Assembly (NCBI RefSeq): GCF_003957515.1
Contig: NZ_RQXW01000009.1
Span: 1 to 64,000 of the forward strand
Reading direction: 5' to 3'
Source: Amphritea opalescens
Lineage (GTDB): Bacteria; Pseudomonadota; Gammaproteobacteria; Pseudomonadales; Balneatricaceae
Length of the DNA stretch: 64,000 nucleotides
The translations under genes were made by a program, and so were the position numbers. Of the stretch, positions 53,365 to 64,000 are shown piece after piece. Positions within the stretch are counted from its first letter, which is position 1, and each line of letters opens with the position of its first letter. Below the pieces are notes generated by a model. It did no database searches, was not told where the DNA came from, and saw only the letters and a list, made by a program, of their open reading frames with translations.

Positions 53365-53636
53365 GTTAGTGCTCCAGGAAATATTGAATATTTACAGAAC
53401 AACCACAGTCACTCTTTTTAACAGTACGATCAGGCACACAGAGGCGCTGTAGGGGCTGTTAAATGGATAGGGAGTAATAATGGAGCTTTTGAACTTAGCC
53501 GAGGCTACACAGGAAGGATTGTCATGATGTGCAGGAAGGACAGATCATCATAGCACGCAAAGGGACGGGCCGTGATGATCATTCACTGTTTGCTGCGAGA
53601 TCTCAGTATCCAGGCCTCGCAGCAAAGGGTTTGCTA
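53365..53636. other. Spacer between the Lys-rich gene and rnfE
   Basis: 272 bp; no further gene, terminator or repeat recognised. Confidence 0.4.
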
Positions 53637-54353
53637 TCAGGATATATTACCGGTCACCCGAACTCGGCGGGTTTCAGCGCCCGGTTCTGTCGGGACGGCA
53701 GGGGCTTTGCGTTTCTCTTCTAAGCGTTTATCAATAATATTTTTGACGGCGATTAACAGCCCCATACCGACAAAAGCACCCGGTGGCAGGATGGCGAAGA
53801 GAAAACCGACATAATCTTCAACGATAATAATCTTCCAGCTTTCAGCCGCTGGGCCAAAGAGTAACTGCATATCACTGAACAGTGTGCCCAGGCCCAGTAT
53901 TTCGCGCATACCGCCTAACACCATCAGCACTAATGTGAAGCCAAGCCCCATCATGGCGCCATCGAGCAGAGACGCGCCGACGGGGTTTTTGATGGCGAAG
54001 GCATCGGCACGGCCCATGATGGCGCAGTTGGTGACGATCAGCGGGATAAAGATACCGAGAATGGTATATAGCTCGTAGGTGAATGCCTGCATTAAGAGTT
54101 CGATACAGGTGACGAACGAGGCGATAATCATCACGAATACCGGTAAGCGTACCGATTCCGGAATAAATTGACGGAACATCGAGATGCTGAGGTTTGATCC
54201 CATCAAGACGATGGTACTGGCAAGCCCCAGTCCCATGGCGTTGACCACGGTGCCGGTAACGGCGAGTAGCGGGCAGAGACCGAGTAGCTGCACCAGTGCT
54301 GGGTTATTATCCCAGAGCCCGTCGAGGGTGATTTTTTTGTAATCATTGGCCAT
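53637..54353 (-). CDS. rnfE: Rnf electron transport complex subunit RnfE
   Basis: Integral membrane subunit (238 residues, six hydrophobic segments) of the ion-pumping ferredoxin:NAD+ oxidoreductase, also the SoxR-reducing RsxE. It starts '[20 protein letters not shown]' and contains [35 protein letters not shown] and 'GDLWILPP-like' [15 protein letters not shown] near the end; the conserved cysteines in GLCPLL and TNCAIMG sit in the membrane. It overlaps rnfG by 11 bp. Confidence 0.95.
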   Translation of the reverse strand: MANDYKKITLDGLWDNNPALVQLLGLCPLLAVTGTVVNAMGLGLASTIVLMGSNLSISMFRQFIPESVRLPVFVMIIASFVTCIELLMQAFTYELYTILGIFIPLIVTNCAIMGRADAFAIKNPVGASLLDGAMMGLGFTLVLMVLGGMREILGLGTLFSDMQLLFGPAAESWKIIIVEDYVGFLFAILPPGAFVGMGLLIAVKNIIDKRLEEKRKAPAVPTEPGAETRRVRVTGNIS

Positions 54354-55005
54354 CTTGTTTAGCTCCCGGTGCTGAGTTCAGATCAGCGCGGTTATCCAGT
54401 AGTGCGCTTTTATGTTCGCGAAAATAGTGAATCGCCCGTCCCGTGGCATTCACGACCGCCCGTGGGGTGATCGTCGCGCCGGTAAACTGATCAAACCGGC
54501 CGCCATCTTTCTTCACCGCCCAAGAGGGGTCTTGTTTCCCCTCATAGCGCTGACCGTCAAAGCCATGCAGCCAGTTAGATTTTTTCAATTCTACCTTATC
54601 ACCCAGCCCCGGTGTTTCTTTGTGGGCGAGTACCCGAACACCGGCAACGGATTCATCGGCATTGATACCGACAATCATATCGATATTGCCGGTATAACCA
54701 TCGGGTGCGGTGACCGGAATAATAATCGTCGTGACCTGACCCTGACGGCGTGCTCGAAATATATCGACCGGCTGATCACTGCCGGTGAGCGCGGGTTCAT
54801 TAATCGCGATGGTATCTTCTAGCAGGTTATTATCGATGCTGTCTTTCGGCACGATCTGATACAGGGCTTTAGCCCGTGCTTCCTGTTCGTTGATCTGTAT
54901 TTGGTCTTTGGTATAAACCTGAGTCAGGGCGATAGCACCCGAGGTGATAACGGCAAAAATACTCAGGCCCAATGCGCTGTTGCGAATAGCAGTTAACATG
55001 TCCAT
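54343..55005 (-). CDS. rnfG: Rnf complex subunit RnfG
   Basis: 220 residues with one N-terminal membrane helix ([19 protein letters not shown]) and a periplasmic FMN-binding domain. The flavinylation motif is [12 protein letters not shown]; its second threonine would carry the covalent FMN. Its ATG overlaps the rnfD stop (TAATG), implying coupled translation. Confidence 0.95.
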   Translation of the reverse strand: MDMLTAIRNSALGLSIFAVITSGAIALTQVYTKDQIQINEQEARAKALYQIVPKDSIDNNLLEDTIAINEPALTGSDQPVDIFRARRQGQVTTIIIPVTAPDGYTGNIDMIVGINADESVAGVRVLAHKETPGLGDKVELKKSNWLHGFDGQRYEGKQDPSWAVKKDGGRFDQFTGATITPRAVVNATGRAIHYFREHKSALLDNRADLNSAPGAKQDGQ

Positions 55006-56048
55006 TACTTCATTCCCCGGTTAGGTTTGGCATGGCCATAGCTGCGGGGTTGAGTGTACTGATCGATAAACGGAGCACAGAGGTTCATCAGCAATATGGC
55101 GAAGGCGACAGCATCGGGGTAGTTACCCCAGGTGCGGATAACAAACACCAGCAGTCCAATACCGGCACCAAACCAGAGTTTGCCTTTATTGCTGGTGGCT
55201 GAGGTTACTGGATCGGTAGCGATAAAGAACGCCCCTAGCATCGTGGCGCCGGTGGTCAGGTGAAAGAATGGATCGGGATACTGATCAGGCATCAGAAGGA
55301 AAGAGAGTGTTGCCAGTAGCGTCAAGCTGGCCAGCATGGCGACGGGGGTGTGCCAGGTGAAGATTTTTTTATACAGCAGAAAGACGCCGCCCATAAAATA
55401 AGCCGCACTGACCGCATGCCAAGCACCAATGCCGTTGGCTAGGAGAGCATCTTTGACCCACATCTCTTCGGTCGTAAAGCCGCCGCGGTGACGCATAATG
55501 TCCAAGGGTGTTGCCATCGTATGGGCATCAACCGCAGCGCCGGCGGTACCAAAGATGGCGCTCAGGGTGTCACCTAGGGATACCACGGCCCAGCCATCAC
55601 CATTCATCACAAAGGGGCCTGCCCAGCTGGTCATCTGTATCGGAAATGAAACCAGTAAGAGGGCGTAGGCGACCATCGCGGGGTTAAAGGGGTTACTGCC
55701 CATGCCGCCATAGAGTTGTTTGGCAATGATAATGGCGACAATAATCCCCACCGTCATCACCCACCAAGGGGCGAAGGGGGGCAGGGCGAGTCCGATTAGG
55801 ACGGCGGTCACCAGTGCACTGTAGTCGGTAAGATAAAAACTGACTGGACGCTGGCGTAATTTTACACAGGCCGCTTCTAGTGCAATGGCCAATAACGAGC
55901 CCCAGAGCACTTGAATAAGTGTGCCCCAACCAAAAAAGAAGGTCATTGCCGCTAGCCCGGGCAGGGTAGCCATCAACACAGTAAGCATCACGCTACCGGT
56001 GTTGCCTGGACGATGGGCGTGGGGTGATGTGATTCGTATCAGTGACAT
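55005..56048 (-). CDS. rnfD: Rnf complex subunit RnfD
   Basis: 347 residues, about nine hydrophobic segments, homologous to NqrB. SLIRITSPHAHRPGNTGSVM at the start and 'LYGGMGSNPFNPAMVAYALL' are typical. The covalent FMN threonine is expected in DAHTMATPLD. The gene lies 110 bp after rnfC and is coupled to rnfG. Confidence 0.95.
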   Translation of the reverse strand: MSLIRITSPHAHRPGNTGSVMLTVLMATLPGLAAMTFFFGWGTLIQVLWGSLLAIALEAACVKLRQRPVSFYLTDYSALVTAVLIGLALPPFAPWWVMTVGIIVAIIIAKQLYGGMGSNPFNPAMVAYALLLVSFPIQMTSWAGPFVMNGDGWAVVSLGDTLSAIFGTAGAAVDAHTMATPLDIMRHRGGFTTEEMWVKDALLANGIGAWHAVSAAYFMGGVFLLYKKIFTWHTPVAMLASLTLLATLSFLLMPDQYPDPFFHLTTGATMLGAFFIATDPVTSATSNKGKLWFGAGIGLLVFVIRTWGNYPDAVAFAILLMNLCAPFIDQYTQPRSYGHAKPNRGMK

Positions 56049-56158
56049 TCTATCTACTCAGGTCTGCCGCTTTATTTAACAAGGTGTTGTCTAGCAAAAA
56101 GATTGGACAACACCGCTGTTTAAAAAGGATTAAAAAAGAAAACTTAGTCATATCCGGC

Positions 56159-59125
56159 CTAGTCAGAAAAACGTTCTAGGGTGGCATTCAGCTTGTCGGC
56201 TTTTGCTCGGATGCTCAGAAGTTCTGTTTCCAATGATTGTTTACTCTCTTGCTCCGCCTTACTCAAGGCGCGTTCCGCTTTGGTGACGGCGGCCCGTGCT
56301 AAGGCTGCATCGATCTTCAACTGTTTTAGATCGATCCCTTCGCTGGCGGCAGCCGCAATTTTGTCCGCTTCGGCGGCATCGAAAGAGGCTTTAGCCGCGT
56401 CATGGCGAGCTCGAAGTGCTTCTATTTCGGCCATTAGCGAAGCGTTATCTTCACCCTCGGGTAATTCCGCTAGCTGTTTTTCCGCTTTTTTGAGCTTGGT
56501 GCGCATAATCGACACCTGCTGCTTGAGTGCCTTAAGGTCGATCGCCGGAGCCTCTTCTGCCTTTCCTTCGGCGTTTGTCTCTAGATGACCTTTGGCTTGA
56601 GTTAACTCTGCTTGCAAGCCTTTAAGCTTCTCTTTTAGTTTCTCGACGCCGGCGGCCATTTTATCGGCGGCGGGGCTGCCGGATTCAACCGCAGCCTTCC
56701 AAGCGTTTTCCGCTTTATCCACTTTGCCCTGCAACGTGGTGATCTCAGCGTCTAAAGCGGAGGTATCAACAGTCGCAGCAGGTTGAACCGCTGAACGGGC
56801 TTGAGTTAACTCTGCTTGCAAGCCTGTAAGCTTCTCTTTTAGTTTCTCGACGCCGGCGGCCATTTTCTCGGCGGCGGGGCTGCCGGATTCAACCGCAGCC
56901 TTCCAAGCATTTTCTGCTTTATCCACTTTGCCCTGCAGCGTGGCGATCTCAGTGTCTAAAGCGGAGGTATCAACAGTCGCAGCAGGTTGAACCGCTGAGC
57001 GGGCTTGAGTTAACTCTGCTTGCAAGCCTGTAAGCTTCTCTTTTAGTTTTTCGACACCGGCGGCCATTTTCTCGGCGGCGGGGCTACCGGATTCAACCGC
57101 AGCCTTCCAAGCATTTTCTGCTTTATCCACTTTACCTTGCAGCGTGGCGATCTCGGCTTCTAAAGCGGAGGTATCGATGGCAACTGGGCTGACCGTGCCG
57201 CTGTCGGCGGCTTGATAGGCCTTTTCTGCATCGGCTGATTTCGCCTGCAAGGCGACGACCTGCGCTTTCAGTGCGTCAATATCACCTTCGCCACCGGCCT
57301 CTGCGGCCGCCAGTTGTTTTTCCGCTTTCTTTAGCTTAGTGCGAGCGATAGCGGCATTGCTTTTGAGTTGCTTCAGGTCGGTTTCGGGGGCCGCAGCGCT
57401 TTTGGCGGGTGCCTGTTGGGCCTCGGTGTAGGCTTTCTCTGCTAACTCCGATTTGAGTTGTAACTGCTTCAGGGTGGCTTGCAGTGTTTCGATGCCATCC
57501 AAGCCTTTATCTTGGGCGTTGGCGAGCGCTTTTTCCGCTTTTCTCAGCTTAGTACGGGCGATGGCCGCGTTACTCTTTAACTGTTTCAGGTCTGGAACGC
57601 CGGCGTCGGTTGGATTGTTCGTTGCCGGTGAGGCGGCTTTATTGAAAGCGGCGTCTTTCTTCGCGGCCTGAGCGGCGGCAGCTTCGATCGCACGCTGCTT
57701 ACGGCGCTCCTCTTTCTCGATTTTATCTCGCTCTAAACGTGCTAAGCGGGCTTCAAAGCGAAGACGGGCGTGGTCTGCTTTGCGCTGTTCATCATCCTCT
57801 TTGCGAATCTCAGCCTTGGCAAAACGGTAATACTGCACCAACGGTATATTGCTCGGGCAGACGTAAGAGCAAGCGCCGCACTCGATACAATCAAACAAGT
57901 TGTGATGGCGAGCTTTATCAAACTCTTTACCTTTGGCAAACCAATACAGCTGCTGTGGTAATAGTTCGGCTGGGCACACCTGTTCACACATGCCGCAGCG
58001 GATGCAGGCCTGAGCGGGTGGCTGTGGCGGCATTTCGTGAATACTGGCGGCAATCAGGCAGTTGGTGGTTTTGATCACCGGTATCTGCTCGTTAGTGACA
58101 GTAATCCCCATCATTGGGCCGCCAATAATCAACCGCTGCATCTGCGCGCGGTCGACGCCAGAGTGGTTGAGCAGGTCGGCTATCGGTGTGCCAATGCGCA
58201 CTTCATAGTTTTGTTTATGATTAGCGGACTCACCGGTGACGGTCATGATACGTGAAATAAGCGGTTCACCGAGGATGACCGCCCGATAGACAGCGGTGGT
58301 CGTGCCGACGTTTTGGCAGACAATCCCCACATCGGCGGGAATCTTACCGCTAGGCACTTCAACACCGGTGAGTAGCTTGATCAGTTGTTTTTCACCGCCG
58401 GAAGGATACTTGGTCGGGGTGATAACGATATCGAGATTAAGATGACTTTTATCTAACGCGTCATGCAGGGCTCGAATCGCTTGAGGCTTGTTATCTTCGA
58501 TACCCACCATGATATGCAGTGGTTTAAGCAGGTGAGCGATAATTTCAATCCCGCCTAGGATTTCATCGGCTCGCTCACGCATCAGCATATCGTCGGCGGT
58601 AATGTAGGGTTCACACTCGGCGGCGTTAATAATCAATGTATTGACGATATGGTCATCGCCGAGGTGTAGTTTTACATCGGTTGGAAAGCCTGCGCCGCCC
58701 ATGCCGGCCACACCGGCCTGACGGATATATTCGATCAGTTCCGGTTTGGCCAGTTGGGTGTAATCGGGCAGACCTTGATGCTCAATCCATTCATCTTGGC
58801 CATCGGATTCAATGACTAAGCAATCGGCATCCATTCCCGATACATGGGGGACGGGGTGAGGTCCGATATCAACCACGGTACCTGAAATAGAGGCGTGGAT
58901 ATTAGCGCTGATACGACCAATGGCTTCGGCAACCCGTTGGCCTTTTAATACCCGATCACCGACCTTAACAATCGGGTCTGCCGGTAAACCGATATGCTGC
59001 TGTAGTGGCAGAATAATGCGGGATGGCAGGGGCGCTAACGAGATGGGTGCGCCGGTAGACTGTTTTTTGTTCTCAGGTGGATGAATGCCGCCGTGGAACT
59101 GATGTACTCGAATGGTGTTTTTCAT
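56159..59125 (-). CDS. rnfC: Rnf complex subunit RnfC with expanded C-terminal repeat region
   Basis: 988 residues (E. coli RsxC has 740). NADH/FMN-binding part: [10 protein letters not shown] (about 143-152) and INAAECEPY (166-174). Two [4Fe-4S] sites: Cys374, 377, 380, 384 and Cys413, 416, 419, 423. From about residue 440 the protein is Ala/Lys/Glu-rich and coiled-coil-like. It contains [12 protein letters not shown](R/K)KAEK units and, at about 649-844, three 68-residue tandem repeats ([20 protein letters not shown]). The repeat region is the variable tail seen in this family. Its start overlaps rnfB by 4 bp. Confidence 0.95.
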   Translation of the reverse strand: MKNTIRVHQFHGGIHPPENKKQSTGAPISLAPLPSRIILPLQQHIGLPADPIVKVGDRVLKGQRVAEAIGRISANIHASISGTVVDIGPHPVPHVSGMDADCLVIESDGQDEWIEHQGLPDYTQLAKPELIEYIRQAGVAGMGGAGFPTDVKLHLGDDHIVNTLIINAAECEPYITADDMLMRERADEILGGIEIIAHLLKPLHIMVGIEDNKPQAIRALHDALDKSHLNLDIVITPTKYPSGGEKQLIKLLTGVEVPSGKIPADVGIVCQNVGTTTAVYRAVILGEPLISRIMTVTGESANHKQNYEVRIGTPIADLLNHSGVDRAQMQRLIIGGPMMGITVTNEQIPVIKTTNCLIAASIHEMPPQPPAQACIRCGMCEQVCPAELLPQQLYWFAKGKEFDKARHHNLFDCIECGACSYVCPSNIPLVQYYRFAKAEIRKEDDEQRKADHARLRFEARLARLERDKIEKEERRKQRAIEAAAAQAAKKDAAFNKAASPATNNPTDAGVPDLKQLKSNAAIARTKLRKAEKALANAQDKGLDGIETLQATLKQLQLKSELAEKAYTEAQQAPAKSAAAPETDLKQLKSNAAIARTKLKKAEKQLAAAEAGGEGDIDALKAQVVALQAKSADAEKAYQAADSGTVSPVAIDTSALEAEIATLQGKVDKAENAWKAAVESGSPAAEKMAAGVEKLKEKLTGLQAELTQARSAVQPAATVDTSALDTEIATLQGKVDKAENAWKAAVESGSPAAEKMAAGVEKLKEKLTGLQAELTQARSAVQPAATVDTSALDAEITTLQGKVDKAENAWKAAVESGSPAADKMAAGVEKLKEKLKGLQAELTQAKGHLETNAEGKAEEAPAIDLKALKQQVSIMRTKLKKAEKQLAELPEGEDNASLMAEIEALRARHDAAKASFDAAEADKIAAAASEGIDLKQLKIDAALARAAVTKAERALSKAEQESKQSLETELLSIRAKADKLNATLERFSD
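56595..57180 (-). repeat. 204-bp tandem repeat inside rnfC
   Basis: Nearly identical copies begin at 56595, 56799 and 57003 (period 204 bp, 68 codons); the last is truncated at about 57180. Adjacent copies differ at only a handful of bases, so the expansion looks recent. It encodes the Ala/Glu/Lys-rich coiled-coil tail. Confidence 0.9.
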
Positions 59126-59718
59126 CCCTTAACCTCCAGCGCAATGCCTGGCTGACGGTCGGTGGCAATCAGCTCTATGCCGGGTTTCGGGGCTGGCCAC
59201 TGCCAGTTATTCAGTGAGGGTTCGAGTGGTAACATATCAATACAATCGACAGGGCAGGGTTCAACACAGAGATCGCAGCCGGTACATTCCGACACGATGA
59301 CGGTATGCATCTGTTTAGCCGCCCCGAGAATCGCATCGACCGGGCAGGCCTGAATACATTTAGTACAGCCGATGCATTCATCTTCGCGAATATAAGCGAC
59401 TTTTTTGATCGGCTCTTCCGCATCTTCGGCATCGAGAGGGAGTGCTTCAACATCCAATAGATCTGCCAAGGCTTCAACGGTGCTTTGGCCTCCCGGCGGG
59501 CACTTGTTAATGGCTTCACCGTTAACGATCGCTTCCGCATAGGGGCGACATCCCGGGTGGCCACATTGGCCACATTGGGTTTGTGGTAGTAGAGCGTCGA
59601 CCTGATCAACCAGAGGGTTGCCTTCGACTTTAAAGCGGATTGAGGAATAGCCTAGTAGGATACCGAACACCAGACCTAGCCCTAACAATACCAGCACGGC
59701 GACTAATACAGCGCTCAC
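59122..59718 (-). CDS. rnfB: Rnf complex subunit RnfB (ferredoxin-type)
   Basis: 198 residues. An N-terminal membrane helix ([20 protein letters not shown]) is followed by the Fe-S domain [16 protein letters not shown] with a distal Cys in NKCPPGG. Two [4Fe-4S] ferredoxin motifs follow: [12 protein letters not shown] and [12 protein letters not shown]. It passes electrons between ferredoxin and the membrane subunits. It starts 10 bp after rnfA. Confidence 0.96.
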   Translation of the reverse strand: MSAVLVAVLVLLGLGLVFGILLGYSSIRFKVEGNPLVDQVDALLPQTQCGQCGHPGCRPYAEAIVNGEAINKCPPGGQSTVEALADLLDVEALPLDAEDAEEPIKKVAYIREDECIGCTKCIQACPVDAILGAAKQMHTVIVSECTGCDLCVEPCPVDCIDMLPLEPSLNNWQWPAPKPGIELIATDRQPGIALEVKG

Positions 59719-59727
59719 GGTAACTCC

Positions 59728-60309
59728 TTAAAACTGAACCAGACCGGTAAAACCGAGGAAGGCGAGTGACATCAGGCCCGCAGTGACCATGCCGATCGCC
59801 GTACCCTGAAAGGGAGCCGGCACATCCGCCACGGTAATACGCTCCCGCATAGCGGAAAACAGAATGAGCGCCAGTGAAAAACCAACCGCTGCACCAAAGC
59901 CGTAAACAATCGAATCGACAAAGCCGTTCATTTTTTTGATGTTTAACAGCGCCACACCTAACACCGCACAGTTAGTGGTAATTAGCGGGAGAAAGATACC
60001 GAGTAACTTGTATAACAGTGGGCTGGTTTTACGTACCACCATCTCTGTGAACTGCACCACCACCGCGATCACCAAGATGAACGAGATGGTTTTCAGATAG
60101 GTGATTTCAAGGGGGGCCAGCAGATAGGTATACACCAAGTAACTGCAAACCGATGATAGGGTTAGCACAAAGGTGGTGGCCAGCGACATCCCCATCGCGG
60201 TTTCCAGTTTGTTGGACACGCCCATAAAGGGGCACAGACCAAGAAATTGAACCAAGACGAAATTGTTCACTAGAACAGTGCTGATAATAATTAGCAGGTA
60301 ATCAGTCAT
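59728..60309 (-). CDS. rnfA: Rnf complex subunit RnfA
   Basis: 193-residue integral membrane subunit with six hydrophobic segments, related to Rnf[21 protein letters not shown], and [14 protein letters not shown] with the paired conserved cysteines. It is the first gene of the rnfABCDGE operon. Confidence 0.96.
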   Translation of the reverse strand: MTDYLLIIISTVLVNNFVLVQFLGLCPFMGVSNKLETAMGMSLATTFVLTLSSVCSYLVYTYLLAPLEITYLKTISFILVIAVVVQFTEMVVRKTSPLLYKLLGIFLPLITTNCAVLGVALLNIKKMNGFVDSIVYGFGAAVGFSLALILFSAMRERITVADVPAPFQGTAIGMVTAGLMSLAFLGFTGLVQF

Positions 60310-60613
60310 AATACTCGTTACATCATCGCCGGTAATCGTTGTACCGGAGCTGGCTGAAAATGAGAAAGTGCTAAAGTTTACCGATTTTAGCGACTTTCCG
60401 GTATAGCTTTATGGTTGATGTGCTTCAACTTTTATCGATCTGGATCATAAAACGGGATATGAAGAGGTCAGATTGTCTCGGCGAGGCATTATACCAGTCT
60501 GATTCATGAAAACTTATGGATAACAGAAACTTTCTATAATACCGCGGCTAAAAAGCAAACTGGGCGTTAACGGATGTGTCGGCCCAGTCAGTTCTCTACC
60601 TATGAGTGCGATA
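60310..60613. other. Gene-free region upstream of rnfA
   Basis: 304 bp holding the rnf promoter on the minus strand and the end of cysN. No T-tract terminator or confident regulatory site was seen. Confidence 0.4.
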
Positions 60614-62320
60614 TTAGATCGCACGACTATCGCGTAACTGCTCCAGAATGGCATGAACCTGAGCGGGAACCGAGGGTTGTTCGTTCAAATCACGGCTGTC
60701 TAGATCAATCAGCTGTGCACCTTCAGGCAGTGCGCTTGCTGTGGCATCGGTGAGTACCAATAGACCGTTCTCATTCAGTAGTGAAGCGATCGGTCCGATC
60801 TCTCCTGGCAGATGACCGTCATCTAATAAAACGGTGATCGCCCGTCCCTGATTGAATAACTGACGTTCGAGGGTGTAGAGCAGCGTCTGACGTTGCTCCT
60901 TTGTACCGCCTTGAAGGGCAAGGGTGATCGCTTTCTGTCCGAAACGCTGTTCCCGCTCTGCTTGAGAGATGCTTGGGCTCTGGCTAACCAGCTGGTCATT
61001 GATTAAGCTGTCTTGCGCATCATCGGCGACAATCATGCCCGCCGCTACGGTGATATTGGTCAGACGGTCAATAACAATAAATGAACCGGTGGTGTGATGC
61101 TCACGGTAGTTGTCGGTGACAACGGGACGTTCTAGGGTGACTTCACAACGGCCAATTTCATTCAGCTTCAGCGTTGCCGCCGGATGCTGTTGCTGGGTAT
61201 TCACATCGACACAATGGCGAATACTGCTGATCCCACCGGCGACGGTCTGAGTGGCCAGCTTAATATCGTATTGACGCCCAGGGATCAGTTCCTGTTCGGC
61301 CATCCAGACAACCATCGCGTCGAAGCGATCGCTGACCTGAGTCTTATCGCTGCTGTGGACAATCATGTCGCCACGGCTGATATCGATCTCATCTTCGAGG
61401 GTCAGGGTGACTGCCATCGGTGGGAAGGCTTCCTGTAGCTCGCCTTCATAGGAGACGATCGATTTCACGCGGCTAGTTTTGCCTGACGGCAATACGGTGA
61501 TCTCGTCACCCGGACGGACAATGCCTGAGCCGAGTGTGCCGCAATAACCACGGAAATCGAGGTTAGGGCGGTTAACATACTGAACCGGAAAGCGTAACTG
61601 ATCGAAATTCTGATCATTCGCGATCTCGATGGTTTCCAGATGCTCCATCAATGGCGCACCTTTATACCAAGGCATGTTGTCGCTCAGATTGACGACATTG
61701 TCGCCTTTTAGCGCAGACATCGGCACAAAGTGGATATCGTTTAGCTCTAAATCAGCGGCAAAGTCTAGATAGTCCTGTTTAATCTCTTCGTAGCGGGCTT
61801 CGCTGAAGTCCACTAGATCCATCTTGTTGACAGCAACGATGGTGTGCTTAATCCCCAGTAGCGCTGTGATAAAGCTATGGCGTTTGGTTTGCACCTGCAC
61901 ACCATAACGGGCATCAATCAGGATAATCGCTAGATCGCAGGTGGATGCGCCGGTGGCCATGTTACGGGTGTACTGCTCATGCCCCGGGGTATCCGCGATA
62001 ATGAATTTACGGGTAGAGGTTGAGAAGTAGCGGTAAGCCACGTCGATGGTAATACCCTGTTCACGTTCTGCCTGCAGGCCATCAACCAGTAAAGCAAGGT
62101 CGAGTTCTTCACCGGCATTACCGGATTTGGCATTGTCGGAGTGCAGGGCAGCGAGTTGATCTTCATAGATCATCTTTGAATCGTGTAGCAAGCGACCAAT
62201 CAGGGTCGATTTACCATCATCTACACTACCGCAGGTGAGAAAGCGCAGTAGTTCTTTATTTTCATGTTGTGCCAGATAGGTTTCGATATCGCTGGCGATC
62301 AGATCGGACTGATGACTCAT
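60614..62320 (-). CDS. cysN: Sulfate adenylyltransferase subunit 1 with a decayed APS-kinase-like C-terminus
   Basis: GTPase subunit of ATP sulfurylase, making APS with CysD. 568 residues starting [15 protein letters not shown] (a reading 27 codons longer is unlikely). The GTPase motifs are [15 protein letters not shown] (P-loop), [15 protein letters not shown] and NKMDLVD. E. coli CysN has 475 residues. The extra residues from about 459 ([14 protein letters not shown], then [19 protein letters not shown]) look like the CysC part of CysNC fusions. However, the P-loop GLSGAGKTT is replaced by GGTKEQRQT and the domain is shortened, so APS kinase activity is unlikely. cysC is not in the window. 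Confidence 0.93.
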   Translation of the reverse strand: MSHQSDLIASDIETYLAQHENKELLRFLTCGSVDDGKSTLIGRLLHDSKMIYEDQLAALHSDNAKSGNAGEELDLALLVDGLQAEREQGITIDVAYRYFSTSTRKFIIADTPGHEQYTRNMATGASTCDLAIILIDARYGVQVQTKRHSFITALLGIKHTIVAVNKMDLVDFSEARYEEIKQDYLDFAADLELNDIHFVPMSALKGDNVVNLSDNMPWYKGAPLMEHLETIEIANDQNFDQLRFPVQYVNRPNLDFRGYCGTLGSGIVRPGDEITVLPSGKTSRVKSIVSYEGELQEAFPPMAVTLTLEDEIDISRGDMIVHSSDKTQVSDRFDAMVVWMAEQELIPGRQYDIKLATQTVAGGISSIRHCVDVNTQQQHPAATLKLNEIGRCEVTLERPVVTDNYREHHTTGSFIVIDRLTNITVAAGMIVADDAQDSLINDQLVSQSPSISQAEREQRFGQKAITLALQGGTKEQRQTLLYTLERQLFNQGRAITVLLDDGHLPGEIGPIASLLNENGLLVLTDATASALPEGAQLIDLDSRDLNEQPSVPAQVHAILEQLRDSRAI

Positions 62321-62440
62321 GATTGTGTTCCGTATTCTAAAATTCTGTACAGTGCAGTAAAAGACGTTAAGTCGGCATAACGGTTGGGTGGTTTCACCCA
62401 TTGAGTGCGTCGGTGAATGATCTCAGCGACGCCAACCGTG

Positions 62441-63358
62441 TTAGAAGTAGCCTTCCATCTTCTTCTGTTCCATGGAGCCTGCGCCATCGTTATCAATCAC
62501 TCGGCCCTGACGTTCTGATGTAGTGGCAAGCAGCATCTCCTGAATAATTTCAGGCAGGGTTTGCGCTGTGGATTCCACAGCACCGGTGAGCGGATAGCAG
62601 CCAAGGGTGCGGAAACGAACCATCTTCATCTCTGGTACTTCGCCCTCTTCCAATGGTAGACGGTCATCATCAACCATAATCTCGACGCCATCACGAACCA
62701 CGATCGGGCGTTCAGCGGCGAAGTAAAGCGGCACAATCGGAATACCCTCAAGGTAGATATATTGCCAGATATCCAGCTCGGTCCAGTTGGACAGCGGAAA
62801 GACCCGAATGCTTTCGCCTTTATCGATGCGGGTATTAAAGGTGTTCCATAGTTCTGGGCGTTGACTCTTAGGGTCCCAGCGATGGTTTTTATCACGGAAG
62901 GAGAATACCCGCTCTTTCGCGCGGGATTTCTCTTCATCACGACGCGCGCCACCAAAGGCTGCATCGAATTTGTATTTGTTCAGCGCCTGCTTCAGGCCCT
63001 GAGTTTTCATAATATCGGTATGTTTTTTCGAGCCGTGGGTGAAGGGGCTGATATTCATATCAACGCCTTCCTGATTGGTGTGCACAATCAGGTCCATGCC
63101 AACTTCTTTCGCCATCTTGTCGCGGAAGCTGATCATCTCTTTAAACTTCCAGGTGGTATCCACATGCATCAATGGAAAAGGTGGCTTACCTGGATAGAAA
63201 GCTTTGCGTGCTAGGTGCAGCATCACGGCGGAATCTTTGCCAACGGAATAAAGCATGACCGGATTTTCAAACTCCGATGCAACTTCGCGAATAATGTGGA
63301 TGCTTTCTGCTTCCAGTTGACGCAGATGGGTCAGTCTGTGTTCCGGCAATTGACTCAT
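62441..63358 (-). CDS. cysD: Sulfate adenylyltransferase subunit 2
   Basis: Catalytic ATP-binding subunit of ATP sulfurylase, EC 2.7.7.4. 305 residues of the PP-loop superfamily: '[20 protein letters not shown]' carries the PP-loop (SVGKDS), followed by [35 protein letters not shown] and a C-terminal '[20 protein letters not shown]'. It precedes cysN by about 120 bp on the same strand. Divergent from the TauE/SafE gene. Confidence 0.96.
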   Translation of the reverse strand: MSQLPEHRLTHLRQLEAESIHIIREVASEFENPVMLYSVGKDSAVMLHLARKAFYPGKPPFPLMHVDTTWKFKEMISFRDKMAKEVGMDLIVHTNQEGVDMNISPFTHGSKKHTDIMKTQGLKQALNKYKFDAAFGGARRDEEKSRAKERVFSFRDKNHRWDPKSQRPELWNTFNTRIDKGESIRVFPLSNWTELDIWQYIYLEGIPIVPLYFAAERPIVVRDGVEIMVDDDRLPLEEGEVPEMKMVRFRTLGCYPLTGAVESTAQTLPEIIQEMLLATTSERQGRVIDNDGAGSMEQKKMEGYF

Positions 63359-63720
63359 ATTGATTAGCTCTTTCTACCTAGCTGATAAATGGGGCCGATG
63401 GATAACTCATGCTGATGGTTTAAATCAGTATCAGATAGATGGCACCTTAATTAATGGGGCCATTATGCAGAAGCACTCTTAAAATTAAAAAGAATAAATT
63501 GTAATGTTTTAATAGCTTTTTGGTATAAGAGGTTCAGCTTACTGATGCGCTGAGGAAAAGAGGGCTGGATTTTTTTGTTATTCCAAAAAAGAATTAACAA
63601 ATTAATAATTAGTATTTTACGTTATAAGGGCTAGTCGCTATGATGGCGCAATCTGAATATGCGCTATTCCGTCTTTGTCTTTAATAGGCGGGTAACTTTT
63701 TAAGGCAGCTGAGAACGTTG
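63359..63720. other. Divergent promoter region between cysD and the TauE/SafE gene
   Basis: 362 bp, AT-rich. It contains TTATTCC at 63578-63584 followed by ATTAACAAAT; the same heptamer lies upstream of cysK. It is probably the control region of the sulfate assimilation genes. Confidence 0.4.
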
Positions 63721-64000
63721 ATGGAAATAGCTTACAGCTTTGCCGGCCTGGTGGTTGGCTTTATAGTCGGTTTAACCGGGATAGGCGGTGGCGCTCTGAT
63801 GACGCCGATTCTGATCGTTATTTTTGGTATTCCACCGGTGACTGCGGTGAGTACCGATCTGATTTATGCGGCGATTACCAAGTTTGGTGGCAGCATCTCC
63901 TATGCGCGCAAAAAATTGGTTGAGTGGCGGGTGGTGTTTTTACTGCTCGGTGGTAGTATCCCCGGGGCATTAGTCACACTGTATTACCTTGATGGCCTAG
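63721..64000 (+). CDS. TauE/SafE family sulfite/anion permease (partial, runs off the window)
   Basis: The first 93 residues of a membrane protein: MEIAYSFAGLVVGFIVGLTG, then IGGGALMTPILIVIFGIPPV and 'STDLIYAAITKFGGSISYAR'. The GxGGG-type N-terminal repeat with TAVSTDL is typical of TauE/SafE (DUF81) permeases. It is divergent from cysDN, so sulfate or sulfite transport is likely. The 3' end lies beyond the window. Confidence 0.88.
   Translation, partial: MEIAYSFAGLVVGFIVGLTGIGGGALMTPILIVIFGIPPVTAVSTDLIYAAITKFGGSISYARKKLVEWRVVFLLLGGSIPGALVTLYYLDGL

Noticed and set aside
53107-53421. 104-codon plus-strand frame after the DUF6172 terminator
   Set aside because: It starts inside the terminator and is the shadow of the Lys-rich minus-strand gene (Phe-rich against Lys-rich).

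Overview
The window looks like chromosomal DNA of a marine-type gammaproteobacterium, most like the Oceanospirillales (Neptunomonas/Amphritea/Marinobacterium-like). This placement is an inference from gene content: an Rnf complex of gammaproteobacterial order with a long RnfC, class Ia ribonucleotide reductase with a YfaE ferredoxin, DsbB, KdsA, PhaB, and many small families typical of the group (DUF2788, DUF2789, DUF2986, VF530, TIGR02647, DUF6172). I see no phage, integrase, intact insertion sequence or CRISPR array. Most genes are core or housekeeping.

Layout. 0.2-3.2 kb: Fur-box-linked ferric iron ABC transporter (binding protein and fused permease; no ATPase gene in view). 3.3-6.4 kb: RsmE-type methyltransferase, then a LysR regulator divergent from DoxX and a DODA-type dioxygenase. 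6.5-14.2 kb: a complete catechol meta-cleavage operon of the dehydrogenase (oxalocrotonate) branch only: ferredoxin, catechol 2,3-dioxygenase, semialdehyde dehydrogenase, hydratase, acetaldehyde dehydrogenase, aldolase, decarboxylase, a membrane ABM-domain protein, and tautomerase. It takes catechol to pyruvate and acetyl-CoA. 14.3-25 kb: MATE pump, PhaB, DUF349 protein, YchJ, exonuclease I, M16 peptidase. 25-30 kb: DUF6394 protein, K+-channel-like RCK protein, DMT transporter, Tim44-like protein, YaaA. 30-36 kb: TrpS, sulfurtransferase, MmcQ/YjbR, Dyp peroxidase, CysK. 36-44 kb: SEL1 protein, DUF4139 protein paired with a pseudokinase-SUMF1 fusion, KdsA, HugZ-like protein, DsbB, 2OG oxygenase. 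44.4-45.3 kb: tRNA-Tyr followed by 184-bp tandem repeats, plus a duplicated stable-RNA promoter. 45.5-49.5 kb: nrdA-nrdB-yfaE behind two NrdR boxes. 49.5-51.4 kb: gene-poor DNA with three perfect DnaA boxes and two tiny genes. 51.5-60.3 kb: nth, small genes, and rnfABCDGE. 60.6-64 kb: cysN and cysD divergent from a TauE/SafE permease that runs off the window.

The most interesting items are: (1) the tRNA-Tyr locus, whose minus strand carries 184-bp repeats that each begin with a copy of the tRNA 3' end, hold a conserved hairpin and end in a terminator, an arrangement like the E. coli tyrT/rtT locus; (2) a membrane protein that joins a protein kinase fold lacking all its catalytic residues to a SUMF1 domain lacking the FGE cysteines; (3) CysN ending in a decayed APS-kinase domain; (4) paired operator-like repeats 31 bp apart before the meta operon; (5) DnaA-box pairs far from any dnaA gene; (6) a 204-bp tandem repeat inside rnfC. 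All coordinates and motif counts were read by eye. Family assignments rest on remembered motifs, not on searches.
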